Source of the DNA: a virus
Virus record (IMG/VR): IMGVR_UViG_3300017917_000861
Coordinates: 1-32,050 of that record
DNA length: 32,050 nt
Direction: 5' to 3' (one strand)
Shown: positions 15,582 through 22,437 of the stretch, in pieces
How positions within the stretch are numbered: position 1 is the stretch's first letter
How the letters are laid out: every line of letters begins with the position of its first letter
The notes under the pieces: model-generated
The model's database searches: none
What the model saw: the letters and a program-made list of their open reading frames with translations, nothing else
What the model was told of the DNA's origin: nothing
Made by a program: the position numbers and the translations under genes

Positions 15582-15920
15582 GTGTTTCAATTCTTGCTTG
15601 CAATAAATCCATCAATTTCTTTTTTATGGGCTATTCTGGCAGATACAATAAAATATGTTCGTGTTAGTGAACTAGATAGAACATTTGACAGTATAGTAAG
15701 AGATGTAGAAGAAGAGATGGAAGAAGAGGAAGAGCAAGGAATAAGCGTTGCTTATGTAGAAGACAAGGCATACTGGGTTCTTAATAACACATTTTATCAA
15801 GCAGATATTGTAGATGGAGAGATTGATAGAGAGTCTTCAAGACCAATTGATCCATTTAAAATGTCAAGCAAAGATATAATGAAAATGCTTTTTATATTGG
15901 ATAATCTAACAGAAGGATAG
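15582..15920 (+). CDS. Hypothetical protein with hydrophobic N-terminus and acidic run
   Basis: This 112-residue protein starts at GTG 15582, eight bases after AAGGAG. Residues 1-22 (MFQFLLAINPSISFLWAILA) are hydrophobic and may anchor it in the membrane. A Glu-rich stretch (VEEEMEEEEEQG, about 42-53) is followed by a strand-rich domain ending in DIMKMLFILDNLTEG. I recognise no family. It is the first gene of an operon that also holds the dCMP deaminase and WhiB. Confidence 0.7.
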   Translation: MFQFLLAINPSISFLWAILADTIKYVRVSELDRTFDSIVRDVEEEMEEEEEQGISVAYVEDKAYWVLNNTFYQADIVDGEIDRESSRPIDPFKMSSKDIMKMLFILDNLTEG

Positions 15921-15922
15921 TA

Positions 15923-16267
15923 ATGAATATCGTTGTTCAGGGAACGAAGGAGTTCTCAGACTATAATGTATTTTTGCGTGCCATGGGCGTTGCGCTTTCT
16001 GATATTACAGATGGCGAGTTTAACGTATACTCCGCTGGACCCGCACAAATTAATTCTTTCACTGCTGAATTCTGTAATCTATCAGAGAACAGTTTAAAGC
16101 AAAGAGGAATTAAGACTAGATTTTATCGTGTTCCACCTTCATTTGTTGAAGAGAATATGAATAGGTTTCAGTATTTTGCTTTTTTGTCAACCCCAAATCA
16201 GCGTCCGTCGAAACTGGCTTCATCTGCTGAACTAAGCGGAGTTGAAGTCGGAATCTTCCGATACTAG
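15923..16267 (+). CDS. Hypothetical protein, Rossmann/SLOG-like
   Basis: The 114-residue protein begins with a strand and a loop typical of small nucleotide-binding Rossmann proteins (MNIVVQGTKEFSDYNVFLRAM). A strand-glycine turn follows (FNVYSAGPAQINSF), and then a charged segment (LKQRGIKTRFYRVPPSF). The layout resembles DUF2493/SLOG-type proteins, thought to bind nucleotide ligands, but the match is weak. It starts two bases after the upstream stop and is coupled to it. It could sense a nucleotide signal; this is inference. Confidence 0.62.
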   Translation: MNIVVQGTKEFSDYNVFLRAMGVALSDITDGEFNVYSAGPAQINSFTAEFCNLSENSLKQRGIKTRFYRVPPSFVEENMNRFQYFAFLSTPNQRPSKLASSAELSGVEVGIFRY

Positions 16268-16275
16268 GAGATAAT

Positions 16276-16653
16276 GTGCTGAGCAAGAAGGACGAAGCAT
16301 TCCTTACTGTTGCCCGATACTTTGCAAAGAAGTCCTCTGCAAGAAACACACATGGGGCCGTAATTGTAAAGGGCGGGAGAGTAATAGGAACGGGATATAA
16401 CAGGAACAGGAATCATCCAACAGTTGTATCACCAGAACACATCAAGACTGAATGTAGCACTCACGCAGAAGAATCTGCCATAAGGGATGCTGGTTATGAT
16501 GTAAAGAATGCAGTAATTTATGTTGCAAGAGTTAACAAGCATGGTGAAGATAGAAATAGTCGCCCATGCCCAAGGTGCCATGCTCTTATCAAGGAGCATG
16601 GAATTAAAAGAATAATTTACACAACCGAACCAAGGAGAGAAAGTGTTAGTTAG
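16276..16653 (+). CDS. dCMP/cytidine deaminase-family protein
   Basis: This 125-residue zinc deaminase has the HAE motif (H63-A-E65 in STHAEESA) and PCPRC (C98, C101). The N-terminal strand pair (NTHGAVIVKGGRVIGTGYN) is typical of the family. Phage members convert dCMP to dUMP to feed thymidylate synthesis; RNA or free-nucleoside activity cannot be ruled out. Translation begins at GTG 16276, seven to eight bases after AGGAG. The neighbouring genes do not include thymidylate synthase. Confidence 0.85.
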   Translation: MLSKKDEAFLTVARYFAKKSSARNTHGAVIVKGGRVIGTGYNRNRNHPTVVSPEHIKTECSTHAEESAIRDAGYDVKNAVIYVARVNKHGEDRNSRPCPRCHALIKEHGIKRIIYTTEPRRESVS

Positions 16654-16864
16654 CAGCCTACTAAAAATGGAGCAAATTGTTGATTTCCGTCCAGATCTAG
16701 AGTGGGATGGGTGGAATGTCGTCCACTACAAGAAGAAGGATTCGGCACAATTTGATAAAGATGGCGCATTTAAAAATGGTCAGTGGTACAAGAAGACGGT
16801 ATATCCAGTAACAGAAAGTGGTTGGACAATACCAAATTATATGGGGATTGATGATGACCTATAA
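16643..16864 (+). CDS. Hypothetical small protein
   Basis: This 73-residue protein starts at GTG 16643, with AGGAGA four bases upstream, overlapping the deaminase by 11 bases. The sequence is rich in aromatics and lysine (WDGWNVVHYKKKDS, FKNGQWYKKTVYPVTESGW). I recall similar YKKDGAFKNGQW-like repeats in small actinophage proteins of unknown role. No catalytic or metal-binding motif is seen. It overlaps the WhiB gene by 11 bases, forming a coupled set of three. Confidence 0.7.
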   Translation: MLVSSLLKMEQIVDFRPDLEWDGWNVVHYKKKDSAQFDKDGAFKNGQWYKKTVYPVTESGWTIPNYMGIDDDL

Positions 16865-17141
16865 ATGGAAAGACAATGCGAAATGCTTAGGCATGGATAC
16901 AAACATATTTTTTGACAAATATGAAGAAGACGCAGCGATGGCTGCAAGTATCGATGCCCTGTGTAGGGACTGCACAGTAAATAGAGAGTGTTTTTCGGTT
17001 GGAGTATCAAATAAGGAATGGGGAGTGTGGGGTGGTGTTTATTTAAAAGAGGGAAATATAGACAAGGAGTTCAACCAGCATAAGAGTAAACAGGCTTGGT
17101 TTGATACTTGGCAATCTTTAACAATGGAGAAAGAAAGATGA
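16854..17141 (+). CDS. whiB: WhiB-family Fe-S transcription regulator
   Basis: From ATG 16854 the protein has 95 residues. It has the four WhiB cysteines, C11, C37, C40 and C46 (KCLGMD, CRDC, ECF), and the turn motif GVWGG at 57-61 followed by a positively charged end. WhiB-like proteins are nearly confined to actinobacteria and their phages. They bind 4Fe-4S and contact the principal sigma factor. This one may redirect host transcription, including at the extended -10 promoters of this phage (inference). GGGGA lies six bases upstream of this ATG; ATG 16851 is too close. Confidence 0.92.
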   Translation: MTYKWKDNAKCLGMDTNIFFDKYEEDAAMAASIDALCRDCTVNRECFSVGVSNKEWGVWGGVYLKEGNIDKEFNQHKSKQAWFDTWQSLTMEKER

Positions 17142-17401
17142 TTTATACCCCAAAGATGAAGCAAGAAGTTCATAAAATTCCAGTGCCATCTGACTTTGTT
17201 ATGGATGTTGTAGAGTATGACATGTATCCGCCATATATTGGACTGAGATTTTATGAAAGTCATTGGAGGCACATGAATGATACAGAAAGACTCAGGTGTA
17301 TTAAGTATCTAAAAAAGATAAAGACAATAATTGAGTCTCATGGAGTTCCTGTCACTCTTGATCCAGTATATGATGTTCCTGGGGGACAAAAACTGGGATG
17401 A
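17138..17401 (+). CDS. Hypothetical protein downstream of WhiB
   Basis: This 87-residue protein starts at ATG 17138, in an ATGA overlap with whiB, after GGAGAAAG. It has an N-terminal strand segment (PSDFVMDVVEYDMYPPYIGLRFYE) and a helical centre (DTERLRCIKYLKKIKTIIESHG), ending in VYDVPGGQ. The family is not recognised. Tight coupling to WhiB suggests co-expression and possibly a partner role, which is inference. An upstream ATG in frame at 17108 lies inside whiB and is not preferred. Confidence 0.7.
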   Translation: MIYTPKMKQEVHKIPVPSDFVMDVVEYDMYPPYIGLRFYESHWRHMNDTERLRCIKYLKKIKTIIESHGVPVTLDPVYDVPGGQKLG

Positions 17402-18354
17402 GTATTTTTGTGTCTATTGTTGCTTATCGTGATACTGAACTACTTCCTACAGTAAAAAGTATTTTGCAAAACGCTAATAGACCAGAAGAAATTAATTTTG
17501 GAATAGTTTCACAGGATTTAGATAAAGATCATCCAGATCTATCATTTATTAAAAATTTAAAATATCTAAAAATAGATTTTCGTGAAGCCAAGGGGGTAGG
17601 CTATGCAAGAAAACTCGCCATGGAAATGTACGATGGAGAATCATTTTATTTGCAACTAGACTCCCACATGCGAGCAGCAGAAGGTTGGGATACTAAATTA
17701 AAAAATATGTATGACGTTACAAAAGAAATAGAAAACAACAGCAAGATAATTCTTAGTCAATATCCTGCGCCATATGAAATCCATACTAATGGCAAAGAAC
17801 ATTTTATTAAAGGACATAGGGAACTTTGGACGGAGCCAACTTGGTCTAAAGTTCATAATAGAGACAACGGTTCTTGGTCAGCAGCAAGAGAAAAAATTAA
17901 AGATCTTTCCAAGCCACATCCCTCTCATACAGTTCTAGCAGGGTATCTTTTTGCCGATGGCAGATTTGTAGAAGAAGTCCCATATGATGAAAGAATAACG
18001 TTTATGGGAGAAGAGTTATGTATAGCGATAAGGGCATACACCCGTGGGTGGAAAATATATGCTCCAAACGAAATGCTTTTTTGGCACTTTTACAAGAGAA
18101 AAAACAGTCCAAAGATATGGAATCAGATGGAAGACATGATGAGGCCATTAAAATGGATTGAACTTGAAATGCAGTCTAAAAGAGTACAAAAGAAAATTCT
18201 TCTTGGAGAAGAGCAGGGTATTTTTGGCATCGGAGACTATGAAAAATATCTAGAATATCAAGATCTGATTGGGATCAATTTTTCTGAATTTTATAATAAT
18301 GTTATGCACAAAAAGATTAATAGCGCGGTAAAATCACAAGAAATAGTTTTCTAG
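17398..18354 (+). CDS. Glycosyltransferase, GT60 (hydroxyproline GlcNAc-transferase)-like
   Basis: The 318-residue protein starts with SIFVSIVAYRDTELLPTVKS, the opening of a GT-A glycosyltransferase. The metal-binding motif is LDSHMR at 87-92, as in the GT60 family, whose studied members add GlcNAc to hydroxyproline of Skp1 in eukaryotes. A second conserved block lies at about 180-240 (AGYLFADGRFVEEVPYD, FMGEELCIAIR, FWHFYKRK). Bacterial members of this family exist but their acceptors are unknown. It opens a cassette with two more glycosyltransferases and a methyltransferase. It overlaps the gene before it by four bases. Confidence 0.82.
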   Translation: MSIFVSIVAYRDTELLPTVKSILQNANRPEEINFGIVSQDLDKDHPDLSFIKNLKYLKIDFREAKGVGYARKLAMEMYDGESFYLQLDSHMRAAEGWDTKLKNMYDVTKEIENNSKIILSQYPAPYEIHTNGKEHFIKGHRELWTEPTWSKVHNRDNGSWSAAREKIKDLSKPHPSHTVLAGYLFADGRFVEEVPYDERITFMGEELCIAIRAYTRGWKIYAPNEMLFWHFYKRKNSPKIWNQMEDMMRPLKWIELEMQSKRVQKKILLGEEQGIFGIGDYEKYLEYQDLIGINFSEFYNNVMHKKINSAVKSQEIVF

Positions 18355-18362
18355 TTCTATAG

Positions 18363-18368
18363 TATAAT
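18363..18368 (+). promoter_or_regulatory. -10 promoter with leaderless GTG start
   Basis: TATAAT (18363-18368) in the 20-base gap after the GT60-like gene is followed six bases later by GTG 18375. No ribosome binding site and no -35 are visible. Confidence 0.55.
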
Positions 18369-18374
18369 TCTTTC

Positions 18375-19076
18375 GTGGCTAAATTTGGAATGATGTGGGT
18401 AGGAAACTCATTAAGCAAAATTCAAGAAATATCCTTATCCTCTTTTCTATATCACGGTCATGAAGTTTCTATGTTTGTGTATGATAAAAAACTCCCAGTA
18501 CCAAGAGGTATTATTAAATTAGACGCAAATGAAATAGTTCTAGAATCAGAAATATTTACTGTTAAAAATACCTACGCTGCATTTTCTGATGTATTTAGAT
18601 ATCAGATGATAAATAAAACAGGACTCCCGTGGGTAGACGCAGATACAATTTGTGTTTCTAGTGAATGGAACTTTAGAGATAATATTTATGCTGGTTATGA
18701 AAATAAAACAGTTGTCGGTGGAGTTCTTAGTCTCCCACAAGAACACCCAGCACTAAAATATATGATACAAAGATCATCAAGTTTTAATAAAGAAAAAATT
18801 AATTGGGTAGAAATTGGACCAGCATTAGTAAATGAAACCTTTAGAAAATTTAGGCTGATGAAATATGTATATAGTGAAGAAACGTTTTGTGGAATACACT
18901 ATTCTAAATGGAGAATGTTGTGGGAGTCGCAGCACTTAGAAGAAATTAAAAATTTAGAAAAAAAATCCCACAGCATATCTGCATACAACTCTATGGCAAC
19001 ATTTGCTGGAATAGATAAAAATAGCCTACCAAGCGGCTCAGCAATGGAATATTTTTATAGAAAGTTTGTAAAATGA
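18375..19076 (+). CDS. DxD glycosyltransferase, GT32-like
   Basis: The 233-residue protein begins IWVG-like (MMWVGNSLSKIQEISLSSFLYHGHEV), the opening of GT32/capsular sugar transferases. It carries the metal-binding DxD motif D88-A-D90 in LPWVDADTIC, preceded by AAFSDVFRYQM, a conserved helix of these enzymes. It should transfer a sugar from a nucleotide donor; donor and acceptor are unknown. The GTG start is predicted to be leaderless. It overlaps the methyltransferase by four bases. Confidence 0.82.
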   Translation: MAKFGMMWVGNSLSKIQEISLSSFLYHGHEVSMFVYDKKLPVPRGIIKLDANEIVLESEIFTVKNTYAAFSDVFRYQMINKTGLPWVDADTICVSSEWNFRDNIYAGYENKTVVGGVLSLPQEHPALKYMIQRSSSFNKEKINWVEIGPALVNETFRKFRLMKYVYSEETFCGIHYSKWRMLWESQHLEEIKNLEKKSHSISAYNSMATFAGIDKNSLPSGSAMEYFYRKFVK

Positions 19077-19738
19077 AAAATAATACAATTATTCTTAAGT
19101 ACAAGAAGTACCATAATCCTCTTTCTATTCTTACAAAAAAGTACGGTAGTGATAAGGGATCTCCGTTTGATGATGATATGTGTGAATCTGGATGGAAGAT
19201 GAGTCTTTACGCAGATTTTTATCATATGCTTTTTTGGAACAGAAGAGATAAAGTCAAAAATGTATTAGAAGTTGGGATAGGAACGAATAATCCTTCTCTA
19301 CCATCAAGCATGACTGCAAATGGTCGGCCAGGAGCCTCGCTCAGAGCGTGGAGAGATTATTTTCCAAAAGCAATGATCTATGGAGCAGATGTTGATAGAG
19401 ATATTCTTTTTGAGGAAGACAGGATTAAAACATTCTATGTAGATCAAACAGATAAATTTAGTGTGGCAGAATTAATTTCTAATATTGATAGGCAGTTTGA
19501 TTTTATTATTGATGACGGTCTTCACGAAGCCCATGCACAAATTACTTTATTAGAAGCAATTTATTACAAATTAAAAATTGGCGGGATCTATATCATAGAA
19601 GATTGTATAAACACCTACAGAGAAGTAAAGAATCATTTAGATGGAAATGGTTATGAATATATAGATTTAGATTTCACCAATGATTCTAATTATTGCTTTG
19701 TTATTTTTAAAAGCAAGGAGCCATGGGATGAACATTGA
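19073..19738 (+). CDS. SAM-dependent methyltransferase, macrocin/sugar O-methyltransferase-like
   Basis: This 221-residue class I methyltransferase has motif I VLEVGIGTN (64-72) and later IYGADVD and FDFIIDDGLHEAH. The N-terminal YGSDKG and the GASLRAWRDYFPKA segment are typical of MycE-like sugar O-methyltransferases. IDDGxH may bind a metal. It lies between two glycosyltransferases with overlaps on both sides, so a glycan methylated on a sugar hydroxyl is the simplest product. Such capping often ends a glycan chain. Confidence 0.82.
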   Translation: MKNNTIILKYKKYHNPLSILTKKYGSDKGSPFDDDMCESGWKMSLYADFYHMLFWNRRDKVKNVLEVGIGTNNPSLPSSMTANGRPGASLRAWRDYFPKAMIYGADVDRDILFEEDRIKTFYVDQTDKFSVAELISNIDRQFDFIIDDGLHEAHAQITLLEAIYYKLKIGGIYIIEDCINTYREVKNHLDGNGYEYIDLDFTNDSNYCFVIFKSKEPWDEH

Positions 19739-20327
19739 TTTAAGAGATATTAAAACATTTTATATTAATTTAGATAGACATAAAGAAAAAAACGAGTCAG
19801 TAGTGAAGCAGATAGAGTTATCTGGAATCAAAGATTTTACAAGAGTATCTGGTGTAAATATGCCAAGAAACAAGGAGGCGGGTTGCGCTTCATCTCACTA
19901 CAATATTCTTTCTGAGGCCACTGCTCCTACATTAATATTAGAAGATGACTGCGCCATTTATAAAAATAATCCAATAATAAATGTTCCAGATAATGCAGAT
20001 GCCCTTTATGTCGGTCTTTCCAGATGGGGCTTTAAGAATAATGTTTCTAAAATAAACAACTATTCATACAGTCCTTGTAAAGGATACAAAGATATTTACA
20101 AAATAGACGGTATGCTTGCAACTCATGCAATCCTTTATCTATCAGAAGAATACATAGATATTTCTAGAAGGGTAGCAAAGCACTGTGCAGCAAACTCCAT
20201 ACATGTTGATGTAGGATTTACTGGTATTCATAAATACTATAATGTTTATGCCATGGGGCAGCCACTTTTTTATCAGAGCACAAATGAGAAATCAACCCAC
20301 ATGTCTTTACGCGGTTCTAGAAGATAA
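19728..20327 (+). CDS. Glycosyltransferase family 25-like
   Basis: From ATG 19728 (AAGGAG seven bases upstream) the product is 199 residues with the GT25 signatures: TFYINLDRHKEK at 10-21, GCASSHYNIL at 52-61 and LILEDDCA at 69-76. GT25 includes bacterial lipooligosaccharide galactosyltransferases and collagen hydroxylysine galactosyltransferases. It closes the first glycosylation cassette. A terminator-like hairpin overlaps its stop codon region. Donor and acceptor cannot be read from sequence. Confidence 0.85.
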   Translation: MNIDLRDIKTFYINLDRHKEKNESVVKQIELSGIKDFTRVSGVNMPRNKEAGCASSHYNILSEATAPTLILEDDCAIYKNNPIINVPDNADALYVGLSRWGFKNNVSKINNYSYSPCKGYKDIYKIDGMLATHAILYLSEEYIDISRRVAKHCAANSIHVDVGFTGIHKYYNVYAMGQPLFYQSTNEKSTHMSLRGSRR

Positions 20328-20328
20328 T

Positions 20329-20357
20329 ATATGACTAAAGTCATATCAATTTTGTTT
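20329..20357 (+). terminator. Weak intrinsic terminator after the glycosylation cassette
   Basis: ATATGAC (20329-20335), loop TAAA and GTCATAT (20340-20346) form a 7-bp perfect hairpin followed by CAATTTTGTTT. The stem is AT-rich and the T tract is broken, so efficiency may be modest. The tail overlaps the next -35. Confidence 0.55.
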
Positions 20358-20384
20358 GACTATTAAACAAATTCCTGATACGAT
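20356..20384 (+). promoter_or_regulatory. Promoter with extended -10
   Basis: TTGACT (20356-20361) and TGATACGAT (-10 TACGAT at 20379-20384) are spaced by 17 bases. A leader with a near-perfect AAGGAGG precedes ATG 20415. Confidence 0.6.
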
Positions 20385-20414
20385 ATATATATCAACCCAA
20401 AAGGAGGAATTTGT

Positions 20415-20567
20415 ATGAAGGCTTTAGGCCGTCTATTAGCAGGTCTTTTTGATACCGCCACAAGCGATGGATTAAAGATCTACCGTGAGTGGGATCGATT
20501 AAGAACAGAGGCACTCACTCCTGCACATAGGTCAGAAATCGATGCAATCTTTTCTCGTCATGTATAA
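20415..20567 (+). CDS. Small protein with EIDAIFSRHV C-terminus (50 aa)
   Basis: ATG 20415 has AAGGAGG eight bases upstream and its own promoter. The product is 50 residues: a short hydrophobic N-terminus (MKALGRLLAGLF) and a helical, charged rest ending in EIDAIFSRHV. I recall similar short proteins with a LTPAxRxEIDAIFSR ending in actinobacteria and their phages, of unknown role. The stop codon is directly followed by the next TTGACA. Confidence 0.72.
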   Translation: MKALGRLLAGLFDTATSDGLKIYREWDRLRTEALTPAHRSEIDAIFSRHV

Positions 20568-20597
20568 TTGACAACCATCCACTCCATACGATATAAT
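20568..20597 (+). promoter_or_regulatory. Strong promoter (TTGACA, 18 bases, TATAAT)
   Basis: TTGACA (20568-20573) follows the previous stop codon directly. TATAAT lies at 20592-20597. Both elements are consensus. The -10 lies at the centre of a long palindrome described separately. GTG 20604 is six bases downstream. Confidence 0.8.
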
Positions 20598-20610
20598 TTT
20601 GGAGTGGATG
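20576..20610 (+). promoter_or_regulatory. 11-bp inverted repeat enclosing the -10 (operator candidate)
   Basis: CATCCACTCCA (20576-20586) and TGGAGTGGATG (20600-20610) are perfect reverse complements, separated by 13 bases that hold the -10 hexamer. The half-site centres are 24 bases apart, just over two helical turns, so a dimer could bind one DNA face and close the promoter. The expected transcript start lies in the right arm, so the repeat cannot form a hairpin in the RNA and must act as DNA. Confidence 0.7.
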
Positions 20611-20699
20611 AGTCATATGATGAGGACTATCTATCTTCCTATTATGAAGGAGTAATTTATGTTGGATGCGAGGGGTATTCCGACGAGGGAATGTCCTAA
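20604..20699 (+). CDS. Possible leaderless 31-residue acidic peptide
   Basis: GTG 20604 is at the predicted transcription start, six bases after TATAAT. It opens a 31-residue frame rich in Asp, Glu and Tyr (MDESYDEDYLSSYYEGV, then YVGCEGYSDEGMS). It overlaps the next gene by 41 bases, a weakness. The spacing matches other leaderless genes of this window. A competing 15-residue frame from ATG 20608 seems less likely. No function can be proposed. Confidence 0.42.
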   Translation: MDESYDEDYLSSYYEGVIYVGCEGYSDEGMS

Positions 20700-20838
20700 T
20701 TGTGCCTCTACTCTTTTTACTATTCAGGCAACCTTTGATGATAATTATGAGATAGGGATGTATCTTCTAAGCGCAGAATGCGCAATGTGTCACACCCTAG
20801 TAACTGCTCCAACCCCATTAGACTTGGTAGATCAATGA
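20659..20838 (+). CDS. Small zinc-ribbon protein (59 aa)
   Basis: ATG 20659 has GAAGGAG seven to eight bases upstream. The 59-residue product has C12-x2-C15 and C41-x2-C44 (CPNC ... CAMC), a zinc ribbon, with an acidic stretch FDDNYEIGMYLLSAE between them and a Pro-rich end (TAPTPLDL). Similar YEIGxYLL ribbons occur in actinophages, role unknown. TGA overlaps the next ATG. Confidence 0.78.
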   Translation: MLDARGIPTRECPNCASTLFTIQATFDDNYEIGMYLLSAECAMCHTLVTAPTPLDLVDQ

Positions 20839-21068
20839 TAGAGTTTTATGCAAAAATTGTTCCGATGGAAAAGGGGGCATTCAAATACTGTGTCACTATC
20901 TGGAAATCAAAAGATGGCATTGAAAGTATTTGGAAAGTTAAAAAGTTTTTAAGAATAAATAGTGCTAGATCTTGGGCAGTAAAAGAAATATCGAAACTTA
21001 TTGCAGAAGATAGCATTGTAATGTTTTTGAAAGAAAGCGATATATTAAGGAGAAAATGGAATGACTAA
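20835..21068 (+). CDS. Hypothetical protein (77 aa)
   Basis: This starts at ATG 20835, overlapping the zinc-ribbon stop (ATGA). The basic product begins MIEFYAKIVPMEKG, with strands and aromatic residues (YCVTIWKSKDGIESIWKVKKF), then a helix (NSARSWAVKEISKLIAED) and a Lys/Arg-rich tail. The beta-beta-alpha order is like small double-stranded-RNA- or DNA-binding folds, but no family is recognised. It overlaps the next gene by eight bases. Confidence 0.68.
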   Translation: MIEFYAKIVPMEKGAFKYCVTIWKSKDGIESIWKVKKFLRINSARSWAVKEISKLIAEDSIVMFLKESDILRRKWND

Positions 21069-21249
21069 CGAAGAACTTTTACAGAAGGTTCTAAACTCAA
21101 CAATTGAGCGATTTGGCAAGCAGGCACTCAGTTACGAAGCAGAAATTGCAAACCTAAATTCACAGATTATTATTCTTAATAGTCAAATTGAAGAGATCAA
21201 GCAACTAACTAAGGAAAAGTCTGCAAAGATTACTCCAGTAAAGGAGTGA
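21061..21249 (+). CDS. Small coiled-coil protein (62 aa)
   Basis: ATG 21061 follows AAGGAGAAAA. Residues 20-52 form a clear leucine/isoleucine heptad coiled coil (ALSYEAEIANLNSQIIILNSQ), and the tail is basic. Such short coiled-coil proteins are common in actinophage replication and regulation regions, without a known role. Oligomer formation is expected. Its stop overlaps the extended -10 of the next gene. Confidence 0.72.
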   Translation: MTNEELLQKVLNSTIERFGKQALSYEAEIANLNSQIIILNSQIEEIKQLTKEKSAKITPVKE

Positions 21250-21255
21250 TATAAT
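21247..21255 (+). promoter_or_regulatory. Extended -10 promoter, leaderless start downstream
   Basis: TGATATAAT (21247-21255) overlaps the stop codon of the coiled-coil gene. ATG 21262 is six bases downstream. An AAGGAG at 21241 is 15 bases from the ATG, too far for normal use. Confidence 0.62.
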
Positions 21256-21261
21256 AATATT

Positions 21262-21552
21262 ATGTATAGATCAATACCAGAACCAAATATGGAAAAGCGA
21301 GACTATAGCACTGCTGCTCGCCGTAGAATGGCAGCCTCAGGACAGGCAATGCCAGACGGCTCTTTTCCAATTGCCAACCGCACTGATTTGAGAAATGCCA
21401 TTCAGTCAGTTGGTCGTGCAAGTAACTATGAGGCTGCTCGTAGACACATTATCTCTCGTGCTAGAGCCTTGGGTGCAATGGACATGCTTCCAGAAGACTG
21501 GAAGAAGTCAACCAAGTCTATGTGGTCTAGTGTGCTTGCACCAAAATGGTAG
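21262..21552 (+). CDS. Protein with the PDGSFPI / GRA-ARRHI phage domain
   Basis: The 96-residue protein contains ARRRMAASGQAMPDGSFPI, DLRNAIQSVGRA and ARRHIISRARALG, followed by LPEDW. I know this pattern as a module in actinophage head and protease proteins and as a stand-alone protein; the biochemical role is unknown. The start is the leaderless ATG 21262. It may be functionally linked to the 15178-15555 protein, which carries another module of the same class of phage proteins. Confidence 0.78.
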   Translation: MYRSIPEPNMEKRDYSTAARRRMAASGQAMPDGSFPIANRTDLRNAIQSVGRASNYEAARRHIISRARALGAMDMLPEDWKKSTKSMWSSVLAPKW

Positions 21553-21704
21553 ACATATTTGAGGACGACAGTCAATATGTTTGTATCTCCCATAATTTTA
21601 TAGTTCCTTGTCCAATGGGTGATAACCATCTGGTATCTAATTGGCCATCAGATGTTGCTAAAGTTCTTGACATTATTAACCATCAAGAATATAATAATCA
21701 TTAA
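21546..21704 (+). CDS. Hypothetical small protein (52 aa)
   Basis: ATG 21546 lies within the last codons of the previous gene, and the frame ends at TAA 21702-21704, giving 52 acidic residues (MVDIFEDDSQYVCISHNFIVPCPMGD ... LDIINHQEYNNH in outline). There is no clear ribosome binding site, so it would depend on coupling. It fills the gap before the next gene. C13, H16, C22 and H28 might bind a metal. The function is unknown. Confidence 0.5.
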   Translation: MVDIFEDDSQYVCISHNFIVPCPMGDNHLVSNWPSDVAKVLDIINHQEYNNH

Positions 21705-21724
21705 CTACTATCGTTAGGCAATCA

Positions 21725-22219
21725 ATGCAAACATTTGTTCCATATGCAGACTTTGCTAAGTCTGCCGCTGTACTAGACAGCAAGCGACTCAATAAGCAAC
21801 TTCTTGAGGGCCGTCAGATTTATGATATTCTGCGCTCTCAACGTACAAAGGGCGCTTGGGTTAACCATCCTGCGGTCAAGATGTGGCGTAATCATCATAC
21901 AGCACTTTACACATATCTTATTGCTATTAAGAACGAGTGTGTTCGCCGTGGCATTCAGACAGAAAAGAACTGGAATGCTATTCAGCATATGCGCAAGTTT
22001 GATTACGGCACAGGAATTAATCTCGTCATGCCACCTTGGTGGGGTGATGAGCGTGTTCATGAGTCTCATCGTAATAACCTATATGTAAAAGATTCAGAGT
22101 TTTATGCACAGTTTGCTAATGCTAACCGTATTGCGTGCTGTGACAAATGCAATTACTTTTGGCCTACTCATACAACATACTATAATGCAGAATTTGGAGG
22201 ATATGTAAATGTCGGATAA
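21725..22219 (+). CDS. Pyrimidine-dimer DNA glycosylase / endonuclease V-like
   Basis: The 164-residue protein opens with MQTFVPYADFAKSAAVLDSKRLNKQLLEGRQI in outline. This matches the pyrimidine-dimer glycosylase (T4 DenV/Pyr_excise) group, in which R and E residues of this N-terminal helix act in catalysis. WVNHPAVKMWRNHHTALYTYL follows the family pattern. It would cut DNA at UV photoproducts, which suits a phage living in sunlit water. A weak ribosome binding site (TTAGG) precedes ATG 21725. The C-terminus has CCDKC, a possible metal site. Confidence 0.82.
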   Translation: MQTFVPYADFAKSAAVLDSKRLNKQLLEGRQIYDILRSQRTKGAWVNHPAVKMWRNHHTALYTYLIAIKNECVRRGIQTEKNWNAIQHMRKFDYGTGINLVMPPWWGDERVHESHRNNLYVKDSEFYAQFANANRIACCDKCNYFWPTHTTYYNAEFGGYVNVG

Positions 22220-22403
22220 GCAACTCACAGAAGAGCAAGAAAAGGCTTTGCGAGATCTTGAGAGCGCAAGCCAAAATCTCAGGAGAGCAGCGGGAGGAAA
22301 GGTTGGAGAGTCTGCTGAAAAGGCATATGGTCTTGCCTATACAAGATGCTATCAACTTGGTCTAAAGCAGTATCCACCGACTGTTTGCAAGACAACTCGT
22401 TGA
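22209..22403 (+). CDS. Small helical protein (64 aa)
   Basis: ATG 22209 is well placed after GGAGGA. The product has a charged amphipathic helix (LTEEQEKALRDLESASQNLRRAA), a glycine turn and a second helix (SAEKAYGLAYTRCYQLG), ending in PPTVCKTTR. This reads as a helical hairpin. The family is not recognised. It overlaps the DNA glycosylase by 11 bases and is followed by the promoter of an HNH gene. Confidence 0.68.
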   Translation: MSDKQLTEEQEKALRDLESASQNLRRAAGGKVGESAEKAYGLAYTRCYQLGLKQYPPTVCKTTR

Positions 22404-22421
22404 TAAATGCCTTCCCTATTA

Positions 22422-22430
22422 TGATATAAT
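22422..22430 (+). promoter_or_regulatory. Extended -10 promoter of the HNH gene
   Basis: TGATATAAT (22422-22430), with a possible TTGATA at 22400-22405 (spacing 19), precedes ATG 22438 by seven bases, so the HNH gene is probably leaderless. Short arms CTTCC (22411-22415) and GGAAG (22432-22436) flank the -10. Confidence 0.6.
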
Positions 22431-22437
22431 TGGAAGT

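Noticed and set aside
20608-20655. 15-codon frame starting at ATG 20608
   Set aside because: It is short, 10 bases from the -10, without a ribosome binding site, and nothing distinguishes it from chance.
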